A DNA stretch of 64,000 bases from Lysobacter arvi. GTDB lineage: Bacteria > Pseudomonadota > Gammaproteobacteria > Xanthomonadales > Xanthomonadaceae. Both the position numbers and the translations under genes were made by a program. Shown here piece by piece: positions 30,195 through 38,896 of this stretch. The stretch is taken from positions 1,550,001 to 1,614,000 of the forward strand of contig JARUHG010000001.1 in the NCBI GenBank assembly GCA_031216755.1, in the 5' to 3' direction. The notes under the pieces were generated by a model. The model did no database searches. It was not told where the DNA came from and saw only the letters and a list, made by a program, of their open reading frames with translations. Each line of letters begins with the position of its first letter. Positions within the stretch are counted from its first letter, which is position 1.

Positions 30195-32021
30195 ATGAAG
30201 CTCCGCCCGTTGTTGCTTGCCCTCGCCGTCTCCGCCGCGATCGCCGGCTGCTCCAAACCCGCCACCGACACCACTGCGACCGACAAGCCCGCCGCCACGC
30301 AGAACGCGCAGTCAGCCCAGGAAAAAGCCGCGCAGCTCAACAAGCTTTACGCCGACTTCTGGGAGGCGTACCTGAAGCGCAATCCCGTGCTGGCGACCTT
30401 CACCGGCGATACGCGCTACAACGCCGAACTGCCGGACTTCGGTTCGCAGCAGTACCGCGATGAGTCCAAACAGTTCCTCCAGGACTGGCTGGGCAAGGTC
30501 GAAGCGATCGGCTCCGACGGCCTGACCGGGCAGGATCTGCTGAACTACGAGATCTTCACCAAGGACGCGAAGGACCAGATCGAATCCTTCCAGTTCCCCG
30601 CGTGGATGACGCCGGTCAACCAGATGGACAGCACCGCCAGCCTGGCCGTGCAGTTCGGCTCCGGCGGCGGCGCGCAGCCGTTCAAGACCGTGCAGGACTA
30701 CGACAACTGGCTCGCCCGCGGCGCGCGCATCCCGGTGCTGTTCGACACCGAGATCGCCAACATGAAGCAGGGCATCGCGGCCGGCGTCGTGCAGCCGAAG
30801 GTGCTGATGGAGAAGGTCGTCCCGCAGCTCGACGCCTTGATCAAGGACAAGCCGGAAGAGACGCTGTTCTGGGGCCCGATCACCAACCTGCCCAAGGACT
30901 TCAGCGACGCGGACAAAACGCGCCTGACCGACGCGTACCGAAAGATGATCGCCGAGCAGTTGATGCCGGCGTACAAGAAGCTGCGCGCCTTCATCAACGA
31001 CGAGTACCTGCCCAGGACGCGCGACACGTTCGGCCTGGACAAGCTGCCCAACGGCGCCGCGTGGTACGCCTTCAACGCCAAGCAGAGCACGACCACCGAC
31101 CTCACGCCGGCGCAGATCCACCAGATCGGCCTGGATGAAGTCAAGCGCATCCATGGCGAGATGCAGAAGGTGATGACGGAAGTCGGCTTCAAGGGATCGC
31201 TGCAGGACTTCTTCAAGTACGTGCAGACGGACAAGAAGTTCGAGTTCAAGAGCCAGGAAGAACTGCTCAAGTACTACCGCGGCCTGGAAGCGAAGATCAA
31301 CGAGAAGATCCCGACGCAGTTCTCGCTGATTCCGAAGTCGCCGTTCGAGATCCGCCCGGTCGAGCCGTTCCGCGAGAAGTCCGCGGCCGGCGGCCAGTAC
31401 TACCCGCCGAGCGAGGACGGCACGCGTCCGGGCATCTTCTACGTCAATACCTACGACCTGCCCTCGCGCAAGATCTGGGACGCCGAAGACCTGTACCTGC
31501 ACGAGGCGATCCCGGGCCATCACTTCCAGATCGCCACGCAGATCGAGCTGAAGGACATGCCGGCCTTCCGCCGCTGGAGCATCCAGAGCGCGTTCGCCGA
31601 AGGCTGGGGTCTGTACGCCGAATCGCTCGGCAAGGACCTGGGCGTGTACACCGATCCGTACTCGTACTTCGGTTACCTGCAGAACGAGCTGTGGCGTGCG
31701 ATCCGATTGGTCACCGACACCGGCCTGCACAGCAAGGGCTGGACGCGCGACCAGGTCATTTCGTACATGAAGGAAAACTCCGCGGTCAGCGACACCACGG
31801 CGATTGCCGAAGCGGAGCGTTACATCGCATGGCCGGGCCAGGCGCTGGCGTACAAGATCGGCGAGCTGAAGATCAAGGAACTGCGCGCCAAGGCGGAGAA
31901 GGAACTGGGCGACAAGTTCGACGTGCGTGATTTCCACGCCGAAATGCTCAAGGACGGCGCCGTGCCGCTGGCGGTGCTCGAGCAGAAGATCGATCGCTGG
32001 ATCGCGAGCAAGAAGGGCTGA
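30195..32021 (+). CDS. DUF885 lipoprotein, peptidase-like, copy 2
   Basis: A 608-residue paralogue of the preceding gene, aligning along its whole length and with the same LYLHEAIPGHHFQ and EGWGLYAESLGKDLG motifs. It differs at the N-terminus: it has a lipoprotein signal with lipobox AIAGC (Cys about residue 19), so it should be membrane-anchored, whereas copy 1 has an ordinary signal peptide. A 40-residue Thr/Ala/Lys-rich linker follows the Cys. The start is ATG at 30195, with AGGAG nine bases upstream; the longer frame adds 64 residues. A terminator at 32058-32088 follows. Confidence 0.92.
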   Translation: MKLRPLLLALAVSAAIAGCSKPATDTTATDKPAATQNAQSAQEKAAQLNKLYADFWEAYLKRNPVLATFTGDTRYNAELPDFGSQQYRDESKQFLQDWLGKVEAIGSDGLTGQDLLNYEIFTKDAKDQIESFQFPAWMTPVNQMDSTASLAVQFGSGGGAQPFKTVQDYDNWLARGARIPVLFDTEIANMKQGIAAGVVQPKVLMEKVVPQLDALIKDKPEETLFWGPITNLPKDFSDADKTRLTDAYRKMIAEQLMPAYKKLRAFINDEYLPRTRDTFGLDKLPNGAAWYAFNAKQSTTTDLTPAQIHQIGLDEVKRIHGEMQKVMTEVGFKGSLQDFFKYVQTDKKFEFKSQEELLKYYRGLEAKINEKIPTQFSLIPKSPFEIRPVEPFREKSAAGGQYYPPSEDGTRPGIFYVNTYDLPSRKIWDAEDLYLHEAIPGHHFQIATQIELKDMPAFRRWSIQSAFAEGWGLYAESLGKDLGVYTDPYSYFGYLQNELWRAIRLVTDTGLHSKGWTRDQVISYMKENSAVSDTTAIAEAERYIAWPGQALAYKIGELKIKELRAKAEKELGDKFDVRDFHAEMLKDGAVPLAVLEQKIDRWIASKKG

Positions 32022-32057
32022 TGCCACGCGGCGATCGCGATCGCCGCAGCGCACCGC

Positions 32058-32088
32058 AAACGGCCGGACCACGAGGTCCGGCCGTTTT
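32058..32088 (+). terminator. Intrinsic terminator after DUF885 pair
   Basis: AAACGGCCGGACC (32058-32070) pairs perfectly with GGTCCGGCCGTTT (32075-32087) around ACGA, followed by a T. A 13-base stem with a T-containing 3' end, 37 bases after the stop codon. Confidence 0.88.
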
Positions 32089-32523
32089 GTTTGCGCGGCG
32101 TGGGAGACCGGCGATCGGCACCTCGTGAGTGTGTTGCGTCGTGGCGCGCCGGTCGTGCCGTCGTGGGCGATCGCGCAGGAGGCTGGGACCGAATGGTTGG
32201 ATTCTTGGCGACGCACGTTGCTCGCTACGGCGCGTTCGCGCGCATGAACGTTGGCATCGGAATGGCGACTTGCGGGGCATCGAGGCGTATCGGCGCTGCA
32301 CCGGTCTCACCGGCCTGGTTGCGGCTAGGGTCGCCAGAACGCCGAGCCACCGGACATGTTCCCTGCCGCACCAGCGCGACCTGAACGAGCCGGGCATCCC
32401 GGTCGGCCACGGGTTGTTTCACGCCCGCTGCGCCCTATATTTCGAACTCTCAGCGCCTGGGCGACCGTCCGCATCGGGTGCCCCGTCGGATCCGGATCCG
32501 ATCTCGCACCCATCGAAGTCGTC
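32089..32523. other. Non-coding gap before L,D-transpeptidase-like gene
   Basis: About 435 bases without a supported gene; short frames on both strands have no family resemblance and unconvincing codon choice. It should contain the promoter of the gene at 32524; TATATT at 32441-32446 is a possible -10 element but no partner -35 stands out. I see no repeat or RNA structure. Confidence 0.5.
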
Positions 32524-33294
32524 ATGCCCCCTGCCCTGCGTCTCATCGCCCTCGCCGCCCTGCTGTCCTCCGCGCCCGGCGCGGCCGGGGCGGCCCGCCT
32601 CGACCTCTCGCCGGAGGTCGCGACGACCACGGCCAAGGCTTCCGCACCGCAACCCGGCGGGCGCTGGCTGTCGCGGCTGGCGCCGGCGGCCGATCCGAAG
32701 GTTCTCGAACTCGCCGTCGCGGCGATGCATTGCGCGCAGTCGGGCGGCGTCGGGACCGAAGCGCGCCGCCTCGCCGTCATCGACTACAGCCGCCCGTCCC
32801 TGCTGCCACGGCTATGGGTGTTCGATCTGGACGCCGGACGCCTGCTCTACGAGGAAGTCGTCGCCCACGGCCAGGGCTCCGGCGAGAACATGGCGACGCG
32901 CTTTTCGAACGTGGATGGAAGCCATCAGTCCAGCCTTGGACTGTTCGTGACGGCCGACACCTACACCGGCAGGAACGGCTATTCGCTGCGGATGCGCGGG
33001 CTCGAGCCCGGCGTGAACGATGCCGCGATGGCGCGCGCGATCGTCATGCATGGCGCACCGTACGTCGATCCGGCGCAAGGTCGGCGCATGGGGCGTCTCG
33101 GCCGGAGCTGGGGATGCCCCGCTGTGCGCAGCGCGGTCGCGAAGCCGATGATCGACCTGCTCAAGGGCGGCCAGTTCGTTTTCTCGTATTACCCCGATCG
33201 GGCGTGGCTCGGCCGCTCGGCGCTTCTGCGATGCCCGGCCGCCCGTCGGGTGCTCGCATCCGGAGCGGCCGGCGCCGCATCACCGGCGGGGTAA
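32524..33294 (+). CDS. Murein L,D-transpeptidase catalytic domain protein (YkuD_2 type)
   Basis: A 256-residue exported protein. The signal peptide (about residues 1-20, LIALAALLSSAPGAAGA) precedes the catalytic domain, which has WVFDLDAGRLLYEEVVAHGQGSG, AIVMHGAPYV and the catalytic Ser/Gly/Cys signature RSWGCPAV. This resembles the YkuD_2 (PF13645) group, related to L,D-transpeptidases that make 3-3 peptidoglycan crosslinks; the exact reaction is not shown. The start is ATG at 32524, which places the signal peptide at the N-terminus. Confidence 0.85.
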   Translation: MPPALRLIALAALLSSAPGAAGAARLDLSPEVATTTAKASAPQPGGRWLSRLAPAADPKVLELAVAAMHCAQSGGVGTEARRLAVIDYSRPSLLPRLWVFDLDAGRLLYEEVVAHGQGSGENMATRFSNVDGSHQSSLGLFVTADTYTGRNGYSLRMRGLEPGVNDAAMARAIVMHGAPYVDPAQGRRMGRLGRSWGCPAVRSAVAKPMIDLLKGGQFVFSYYPDRAWLGRSALLRCPAARRVLASGAAGAASPAG

Positions 33295-33381
33295 GCGGCG
33301 CGCGAGCGCCATGACACAGGCGCGATCCGGCGGGTGTTCGATCCGACTGGATCCGAATGCCGGCGCCCTTTTTAGGCGCAA

Positions 33382-33405
33382 GCGCCCGACCGTCGGATCG
33401 GGCGC
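33382..33405. terminator. Hairpin between convergent genes
   Basis: GCGCCCGA (33382-33389) pairs with TCGGGCGC (33398-33405). It sits between the stops at 33294 and 33424 of convergent genes, where terminators are expected, but lacks a T-run. A shorter GCGCC/GGCGC pairing precedes it at 33363-33378. Confidence 0.35.
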
Positions 33406-33423
33406 CACGTCACTGCCGTACGG

Positions 33424-36400
33424 TCAACTGGCCGAACGCAGACTTTGCCGGTTGGCGAGCCAGGCCGGATCCTTCTGTCCGCGCAGCATCGTGCTCCACT
33501 GGCGGCTCGCCTGATCCCACAGCTGGACCAGAGCCTGGTCCAGGCGCGTGTTGGAACGCGCGGCCGCGGCGCAGTGCGCGCATGCCTCGCGCGGCGCACC
33601 GCTGCGCATGGCGGCCTGAGCCAGCAACCAGTGCGAACGCACGTCGGTGCCCGCGAGTTCCTCGATGCGGCGACACAACGCCGGCTCCACCGGCTCGGCG
33701 GAACGCCCCAGCCGTGCCTGCAGGACGATGCGGGCAGCGGCGAGTTCGAACGCCGGGGCCTGCCGCAGCGGGGACGCCATCGCCTCGGCACGCGCGTATT
33801 CGTCGCCTGCTTGCGCCGTCGGCAGGGAGGCCGCACGTTCCAGCAGCAATTCGGCCGCCTCGATCCGCAACTGCGGGGCGTCGCCGCGCTCCACCAGCGG
33901 CATGAGGCCTGCGATCGCATCGGCGAGCGCAGCCGGGCGCGACACCGCGTTCGACTGCGCCGCGCGCCGGCGCAGCATGCGCGCCCGTGCGAGCGCCACG
34001 TGCGCATTCCCGGGCAGCATGCCGTCCAGACGCGACAGGATCGCCTCGCCTTCGTCGAAGCGGGACCGCGCAGCGTCGCCGCGCAGGTGGGCGGTCTCCA
34101 GTGCGAGCAGTTCGAGCCAGCTCAGAAGCAGTTCCGGTTCGGCGTCGGGCCCGGTCAGCACCTCGCGATAGGTCTCGCGGAACGTGCGCAGATGCAGCGT
34201 GCGCGTCGCGCCTTCGGCGAGTTCGGCATGGGCCAACTCGTTCTCGACCTTCGCCGCGTACCACATGGGCCGCTGGTGTTCGTCGGCGGCAGCCACGCCG
34301 GCGGCCAGCACCGCATCGGCTTCCAGGCGCAACTTCGACGCTTCGGTGTTCGAGAGCAGGCGCGCCTGCGCCTGCAGCGCCTGCTGCAACTTCCATGCGG
34401 CCATCGACACGGGATCGCGCGACAGGCGGGCCGCTTCGCGCAGCGCAACCGCCGCGTCGGCCATGCGCGCGGCGCGCGAGGCCGGCGTTTCGTCCGTGGC
34501 GGCAAGGGCGCGTTCGAGCAAGGCATCGCCGAGCGTGGTCGCACGCAGGGGGTCTTCCGCCTTGCCCTCGGGCTGCGCGCGCCGCAGCGCGGCAACGGCG
34601 AGATCCAGCGTGGCACGCTGTGAGGCGCCTGCTTCGCCCGCGGCCTGCAGCAGCCGGCAGCTTCCCGCGCGGTACCAGATGTCGAACTGCGACGGATCGC
34701 GTTCCAGCAGGCGCTCCATCGCCTCGGCCGCGTTGGCGTACGCCGCCGAGCCGCCATCGGCCCGCGCGATGTTCCACCAGCACAATGCCGACATGACCCA
34801 GACCTCGTCGGCCGGCCGCTCGGATTTCATCGCTTCGCCCAGCCGCGACAACGCGCCGGCGTAATCGCCGGCGTCGACGAGCGCGCGAGCTTCGCCTAGC
34901 AGATCGCCCTTCGGGGTGGACGGCGTCGGAACCACGGCCTGGGCCACCAGCGCGGTGGTCGTCGGAGCGGGCGCCGCCGGCGTGGCGGGCGCCGTGGGCG
35001 CCGTGGGTGCCGCGGGTGCGGCCGGCGCCGCGGGCGCGGCGGCCAGCGAGGCAGCGCGGAGAACCTCCGACACGATTCCGCTGTCCCCGCGCGTCGCGTC
35101 CGGCGCGGAGTTCACCAGCTCGGGCGCCGGGGCGTCGACGGCCACATCACGCGTCGGCGGGGCCGACGCCTGCACGCCCTGCGCGCCAAGGACGTCGCGT
35201 TCGCGTGCGGCCATTGCATCGATCGCCACCGCAGCGGCTTGCGCCGGGGCGAACGGCGTGTGGTCCTTCAAGGCGGCTTCCTTCGGCGCGCCTTCCTTCG
35301 AAGCCAGTTCCTTCGAAGCCACTTCCTTCGAGGCGATGTCCTGCGAGGCAACATCCTTCGAGGCGACTTCCTTCGCGGCAACGTCCTTCGCGGCAACTTC
35401 CTTCGACGCGACGTCCCTCGAGGCGACTTCCTTCGCGACGACTTCCTTCGAAGCGACTTCCTTCGAAGCGACTTCCTTGGCGACGACTTCCTTGGCGACG
35501 ACTTCCTTCGAAGCGACTTCCTTCAACGCCTTCGAGGCGTCATTCGAACCGGCCTCGCTCGAAGCGACCTCCTTCGAGGCGCCCTTGGCATCGGCCTCCT
35601 TCGAGAACGCATCCTTCGCAACAGCGCGCGTCGACACGGCCTCGTTGGAAGCGACGTCGTTCGCGCCTGCGTGCTTCGCGTCCGAAACGCCCGCGGAAGC
35701 CGGTGCCGGTGCCGGTGACGTGGCCGCAGCAATGGCGATCGGGCCGGAAACGAGGTCGGCGATGGCCACGGCCGGTACAGACAGGGAGGACGGCGCTTGC
35801 ACCGACCCGATAGACGGCGTGGCGGCCACCGATGTCGTCGCAGCCATGGAAGCCGACGAGCGGTCATGCGCCGGAGCCGTCGAGGCGACCGACGACGACG
35901 CCTGCGCAACTTCAGCAACGTGCGACGCGACCGGCACCGATGCAGGCTCGGCAATGGCGTCCGAATCGGGGACGAACAGCATTCCCTTGCCCACTTCCTC
36001 GCCGAGCTCGTACCGATGCGCGAAGCCGCGCTCGGTCGTCACCGGAGCCTCCCAGGGGCGGCGGGCGTGGGCATGGGTCGGCGCGTAGATCTCGAACGCG
36101 GAGAACATGCGGACACGCGGCGTTTCGGTCGCCGTGGCGCGCGCCTTCGGCGCGGCCGGACGCGGTCCGTTCGGTTCGGCTTTGTGCGTGTTCATGTTCC
36201 TTACCCTCTTCGGGCGGCGCTTACGCCGGCCGGCGATGAAAAGCAGCAGGAGCGTGGCGGCGATACCCGCCAGCCACCATTTGGCGCGCTCGTCGATCTC
36301 CTCGGCGCTCGGGCGGTCGTGCGAGGCGTTTGACGCGGCGGCGTTCGCTACAGGAGTGGCAACGGGGCGCAGCACGTCGTCCGGACCGGCAGCACCGGAC

Positions 36401-36870
36401 ACAGCGCCAGGTGCGACAGGCGGATCGACGATCGCAATGCCCGTCTCCGCAGAGGAGTCGCCCTCCGCCACCGACGGTTCCGGCACGCCGCCGACGGGCG
36501 CGCTAAATCCGCGATCGGCATCCCCGCCGTCCGCCGTGTCGGCCCGCGCGGCTGCCGTGGCAACGGAAGCGGACCGTGGGCTGGCCGCGGCACCGGATCG
36601 GGACAGGTGCCCGCGTTGCAGGGCACTGCCCGACGTACGCAGGCCATCGGTGTGATCGGCCTGCGCGGCGTTCCGGGACGCCGGTGCGGACGGCTCCGTG
36701 GGGCGTTCGTCGGGCTGCGCCGGATCAGGCGGTGCGGCCTTGGCCACGCCCGACAACGGCACCGGCCAACGCGCGCACGCCGTCAACAGGACCAGTGCGG
36801 CCGCACAGAACCGCAGACGCACGATCCGTTCGCGCCTGCTACCGGCCGCGCGCCTGCCATCCCGTTTCAT
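33424..36870 (-). CDS. Large membrane protein with KEVAS repeats and TPR-like domain
   Basis: A 1148-residue protein I do not recognise. Visible parts: an N-terminal hydrophobic segment ending in a possible lipobox LTAC (Cys32); a Ser/Ala/Pro-rich stretch (about 33-195); a membrane span (about 197-214, WWLAGIAATLLLLFIAG) followed by a strongly basic run RRKRRPKRVR that predicts the rest is cytoplasmic; a low-complexity region; about eighteen tandem pentapeptides (about 447-537, consensus KEV-A/V-S/A, encoded by 15-base DNA repeats); an Ala/Pro/Thr linker (about 604-637); and a helical, TPR-like region (about 655-1148) starting LGEARALVDAGDYAGALSRL. The layout recalls FimV (periplasmic part, one span, cytoplasmic TPR) but there is no LysM. 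An alternative start exists at ATG 36195 (residue 226). The FkbM gene lies 28 bases upstream on the same strand. Confidence 0.7.
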   Translation of the reverse strand: MKRDGRRAAGSRRERIVRLRFCAAALVLLTACARWPVPLSGVAKAAPPDPAQPDERPTEPSAPASRNAAQADHTDGLRTSGSALQRGHLSRSGAAASPRSASVATAAARADTADGGDADRGFSAPVGGVPEPSVAEGDSSAETGIAIVDPPVAPGAVSGAAGPDDVLRPVATPVANAAASNASHDRPSAEEIDERAKWWLAGIAATLLLLFIAGRRKRRPKRVRNMNTHKAEPNGPRPAAPKARATATETPRVRMFSAFEIYAPTHAHARRPWEAPVTTERGFAHRYELGEEVGKGMLFVPDSDAIAEPASVPVASHVAEVAQASSSVASTAPAHDRSSASMAATTSVAATPSIGSVQAPSSLSVPAVAIADLVSGPIAIAAATSPAPAPASAGVSDAKHAGANDVASNEAVSTRAVAKDAFSKEADAKGASKEVASSEAGSNDASKALKEVASKEVVAKEVVAKEVASKEVASKEVVAKEVASRDVASKEVAAKDVAAKEVASKDVASQDIASKEVASKELASKEGAPKEAALKDHTPFAPAQAAAVAIDAMAARERDVLGAQGVQASAPPTRDVAVDAPAPELVNSAPDATRGDSGIVSEVLRAASLAAAPAAPAAPAAPTAPTAPATPAAPAPTTTALVAQAVVPTPSTPKGDLLGEARALVDAGDYAGALSRLGEAMKSERPADEVWVMSALCWWNIARADGGSAAYANAAEAMERLLERDPSQFDIWYRAGSCRLLQAAGEAGASQRATLDLAVAALRRAQPEGKAEDPLRATTLGDALLERALAATDETPASRAARMADAAVALREAARLSRDPVSMAAWKLQQALQAQARLLSNTEASKLRLEADAVLAAGVAAADEHQRPMWYAAKVENELAHAELAEGATRTLHLRTFRETYREVLTGPDAEPELLLSWLELLALETAHLRGDAARSRFDEGEAILSRLDGMLPGNAHVALARARMLRRRAAQSNAVSRPAALADAIAGLMPLVERGDAPQLRIEAAELLLERAASLPTAQAGDEYARAEAMASPLRQAPAFELAAARIVLQARLGRSAEPVEPALCRRIEELAGTDVRSHWLLAQAAMRSGAPREACAHCAAAARSNTRLDQALVQLWDQASRQWSTMLRGQKDPAWLANRQSLRSAS
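35261..35530 (-). repeat. 15-bp tandem repeats encoding KEVAS pentapeptides
   Basis: About eighteen contiguous 15-base units. Plus-strand examples are ACTTCCTTCGAAGCG at 35441, 35456 and 35501, and ACTTCCTTGGCGACG at 35471 and 35486. Units are in frame with the 1148-residue protein and give variants KEVAS, KEVVA, KEVAA, RDVAS, KDVAA and QDIAS. The glutamate is four residues before the next lysine throughout, favouring a charged single alpha-helix. More degenerate units extend to about 35640. Confidence 0.9.
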
Positions 36871-36898
36871 GATGCCGCCCGCCCGATGCCGTGCGCGA

Positions 36899-37660
36899 TC
36901 AGAGTTCGATCAGGCGATCGAAGGTCGTCGAACCTTCCTGGGGCGTCGCGATCACGTTCTGGTAGACGCGGCCCGGGAAGATGTTGTTCGCATTGCCGAC
37001 CTGGTTGTTGCGCGAATACAGGTAAGGCAGGTGCGACCACACGCGGTAGCCCATGTCCTTCACGCGGCGCACTTCCTCTTCCGCGCTTTCCTGGTCGCCC
37101 ATGCGGAAGTAGAGGTTGGGACGCAGGCGGCGGATCGTGCCGGCCGCGCCTTCGAGCACCGACATCGACTCGCCCGGGTAGTTGATCTTGATCAGGTGGA
37201 GGGCGTCCAGGTCGAGATCGTCCAGCGTGCGCACCTGCACGCGTTCCTTGCGCTCGACCGCGCTGTCCAGGCCCGACAGGACCGTACCGAGTTCGACCGC
37301 GCCGCTCGTGCGGCCCAGCCACATCGGATGCGTGTGCACGTTCTGCAGGCCGTTGAGCGCGACGTTGGCGCACAGCTGCTGCATCACGATGCGACGCGGT
37401 TCGACGACGTGCACCTTGCCCCGCTCACCGACGGCGCGCGCGAACCACAGCGCGTGGGCGCCGTACTCGCTGCCGAATTCGAGCACGTGCTGATCGTCGG
37501 CGACGATCTCGCTCAGCTGGTCGAGTTCCTGCTCGATCCACTCGCCGTACTGCGCGAGCGAGCGCGAGGCGGGGCAACGACCGGGCACGGAGTTCATGAC
37601 GCCGTAGCGCGTCTTCCACAGCTGTGGAACCGCCTCGGCCGGAGTATGCAGGTTGTTCAT
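36899..37660 (-). CDS. FkbM-family SAM-dependent methyltransferase
   Basis: A 253-residue methyltransferase of the FkbM family. The SAM-binding motif is VLEFGSEYGAHALWFARAVG with the acidic end of strand 2 at VHVVEP. The KINYPGESMSVLEGA segment and the C-terminal NIFPGRVYQNVIATP are family features. FkbM enzymes O-methylate sugars or polyketides and are common beside glycan genes, but the substrate here is not evident. The start is ATG at 37660 (MNNLHTPAEAVPQLW); the longer frame adds 14 residues. It is co-directional with the KEVAS-repeat gene, 28 bases upstream of it, so the two probably form one transcript. Divergent from the YkuD gene. Confidence 0.87.
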   Translation of the reverse strand: MNNLHTPAEAVPQLWKTRYGVMNSVPGRCPASRSLAQYGEWIEQELDQLSEIVADDQHVLEFGSEYGAHALWFARAVGERGKVHVVEPRRIVMQQLCANVALNGLQNVHTHPMWLGRTSGAVELGTVLSGLDSAVERKERVQVRTLDDLDLDALHLIKINYPGESMSVLEGAAGTIRRLRPNLYFRMGDQESAEEEVRRVKDMGYRVWSHLPYLYSRNNQVGNANNIFPGRVYQNVIATPQEGSTTFDRLIEL

Positions 37661-37831
37661 GATGTTGCGCCTCGATTGAAAGCCACTGGAATGACAGAGC
37701 ACATCAGCCCTGCGTCATAGTGGAATCTTGGCGGCCGGTGTCGCCCGGCAGAATGGGAACCGTCTGAAAAAAACTCAGTTCCCCGTGGCGGGGCGCGTTC
37801 CCTTCAGGCTAGGCTGGGTCGGACCCCGCGA

Positions 37832-38884
37832 ATGGATTCCGTTATGTCCCGCCTCCTGATGTTGGCCATGTCGCTGTCGTTGCTCTGCAGCAACGCCGTG
37901 GCCGCGGTTCCCGTCTGGGGAGCTCGCCAATCCAGTCCGGCTGACACGCCGCCGTCGCAACTCAAGGCGGGCGAGTGGATCTGGGGCGGGGATAACCGCG
38001 CGGGTCCTTTGGCGGTGGTCGTGAGCCTGACCGAGCAACGCGCCGTAGTCTATCGCAACGGTCTGCCCATCGGCGTCACGACCGTCAGCACGGGCCGGAA
38101 GGGGTACGAGACGCCGACCGGCGTCTTCACGATCCTCCAGAAGGACGAGGATCACCGCTCCAGCAAGTACAACGCGGCGCCGATGCCGTTCATGCAGCGG
38201 CTGACCTGGGACGGCGTGGCGCTTCACGCGGGCGGGCTGCCGGGGTATCCGGAGTCTCACGGGTGCGTGCACCTTCCGTCGGAATTCGCGCGCCTGCTGT
38301 TCGACGCCTCGAACATGGGGATGGTGGTCGTCGTCTCGCAGGAGGGGCGCTCGCCGCAGGAGATCACCCACCCGGGCGCGTTGATCCCGATCGATCCGAA
38401 CACCGGGGCCGAAGCGGCCATACCGCCGCTGGAGGCCGGGCAGAAGTACCGCTGGCGTCCGGAGCTTTCGACCGAAGGCCCGGTGTCGATCCTGCTCAGC
38501 GCCGCCGATGGCCAGATCATCGTGTTCCGCAACGGCATCGAGATCGGACGCTCGCGCGTGCTGATCCGCAACCCCGATCAACCGCTGGGCACGCACGCGT
38601 ACATCGTCAAGGACGGTTTCATCGACGGCGACAATCCGCTGCTGCCGGGCACCCGCATGCCGAACTGGAGCACCATCGGCATTCCGGGCAGCGGGCCGGA
38701 TGCCGGACGCCTGCTCGGGCCCGAGACCATCGACCGCGTGGTGATCCCGCACGATTTCGTCGCCGCCGTGCTGCCGCTGCTCACGCCGGGCGTGGTGATG
38801 CTGGTCACCGATGCGGGCGTGCGCCCGGATACGACCGGCGACGCGCCCGTGCAGGTGCTGGATTCGGACCCGCCACAAACCTGA
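37832..38884 (+). CDS. L,D-transpeptidase (YkuD domain), exported
   Basis: A 350-residue protein with a signal peptide (about residues 1-24, MLAMSLSLLCSNAVAA). The YkuD catalytic domain (about 60-165) has GRKGYETPTGVFTIL, ALHAGGLPG and the catalytic Cys motif SHGCVHLP, so it can form 3-3 peptidoglycan crosslinks or attach proteins to peptidoglycan. A second, C-terminal half (about 190-345) repeats similar elements such as VFRNGIEIGRSRVLIRN and LGTHAYIVKDG but has no cysteine, so it looks like a degenerate duplicated domain. The start may be ATG 37832 or 37844; both leave the signal peptide intact. The NTF2-like gene follows by 12 bases. Confidence 0.9.
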   Translation: MDSVMSRLLMLAMSLSLLCSNAVAAVPVWGARQSSPADTPPSQLKAGEWIWGGDNRAGPLAVVVSLTEQRAVVYRNGLPIGVTTVSTGRKGYETPTGVFTILQKDEDHRSSKYNAAPMPFMQRLTWDGVALHAGGLPGYPESHGCVHLPSEFARLLFDASNMGMVVVVSQEGRSPQEITHPGALIPIDPNTGAEAAIPPLEAGQKYRWRPELSTEGPVSILLSAADGQIIVFRNGIEIGRSRVLIRNPDQPLGTHAYIVKDGFIDGDNPLLPGTRMPNWSTIGIPGSGPDAGRLLGPETIDRVVIPHDFVAAVLPLLTPGVVMLVTDAGVRPDTTGDAPVQVLDSDPPQT

Positions 38885-38896
38885 CCCGGAGGCAGG

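Noticed and set aside
33424-36870. FimV identity of the KEVAS-repeat protein
   Set aside because: The order periplasmic part, span, cytoplasmic TPR is similar, but there is no LysM domain and no FimV C-terminal signature that I can see.
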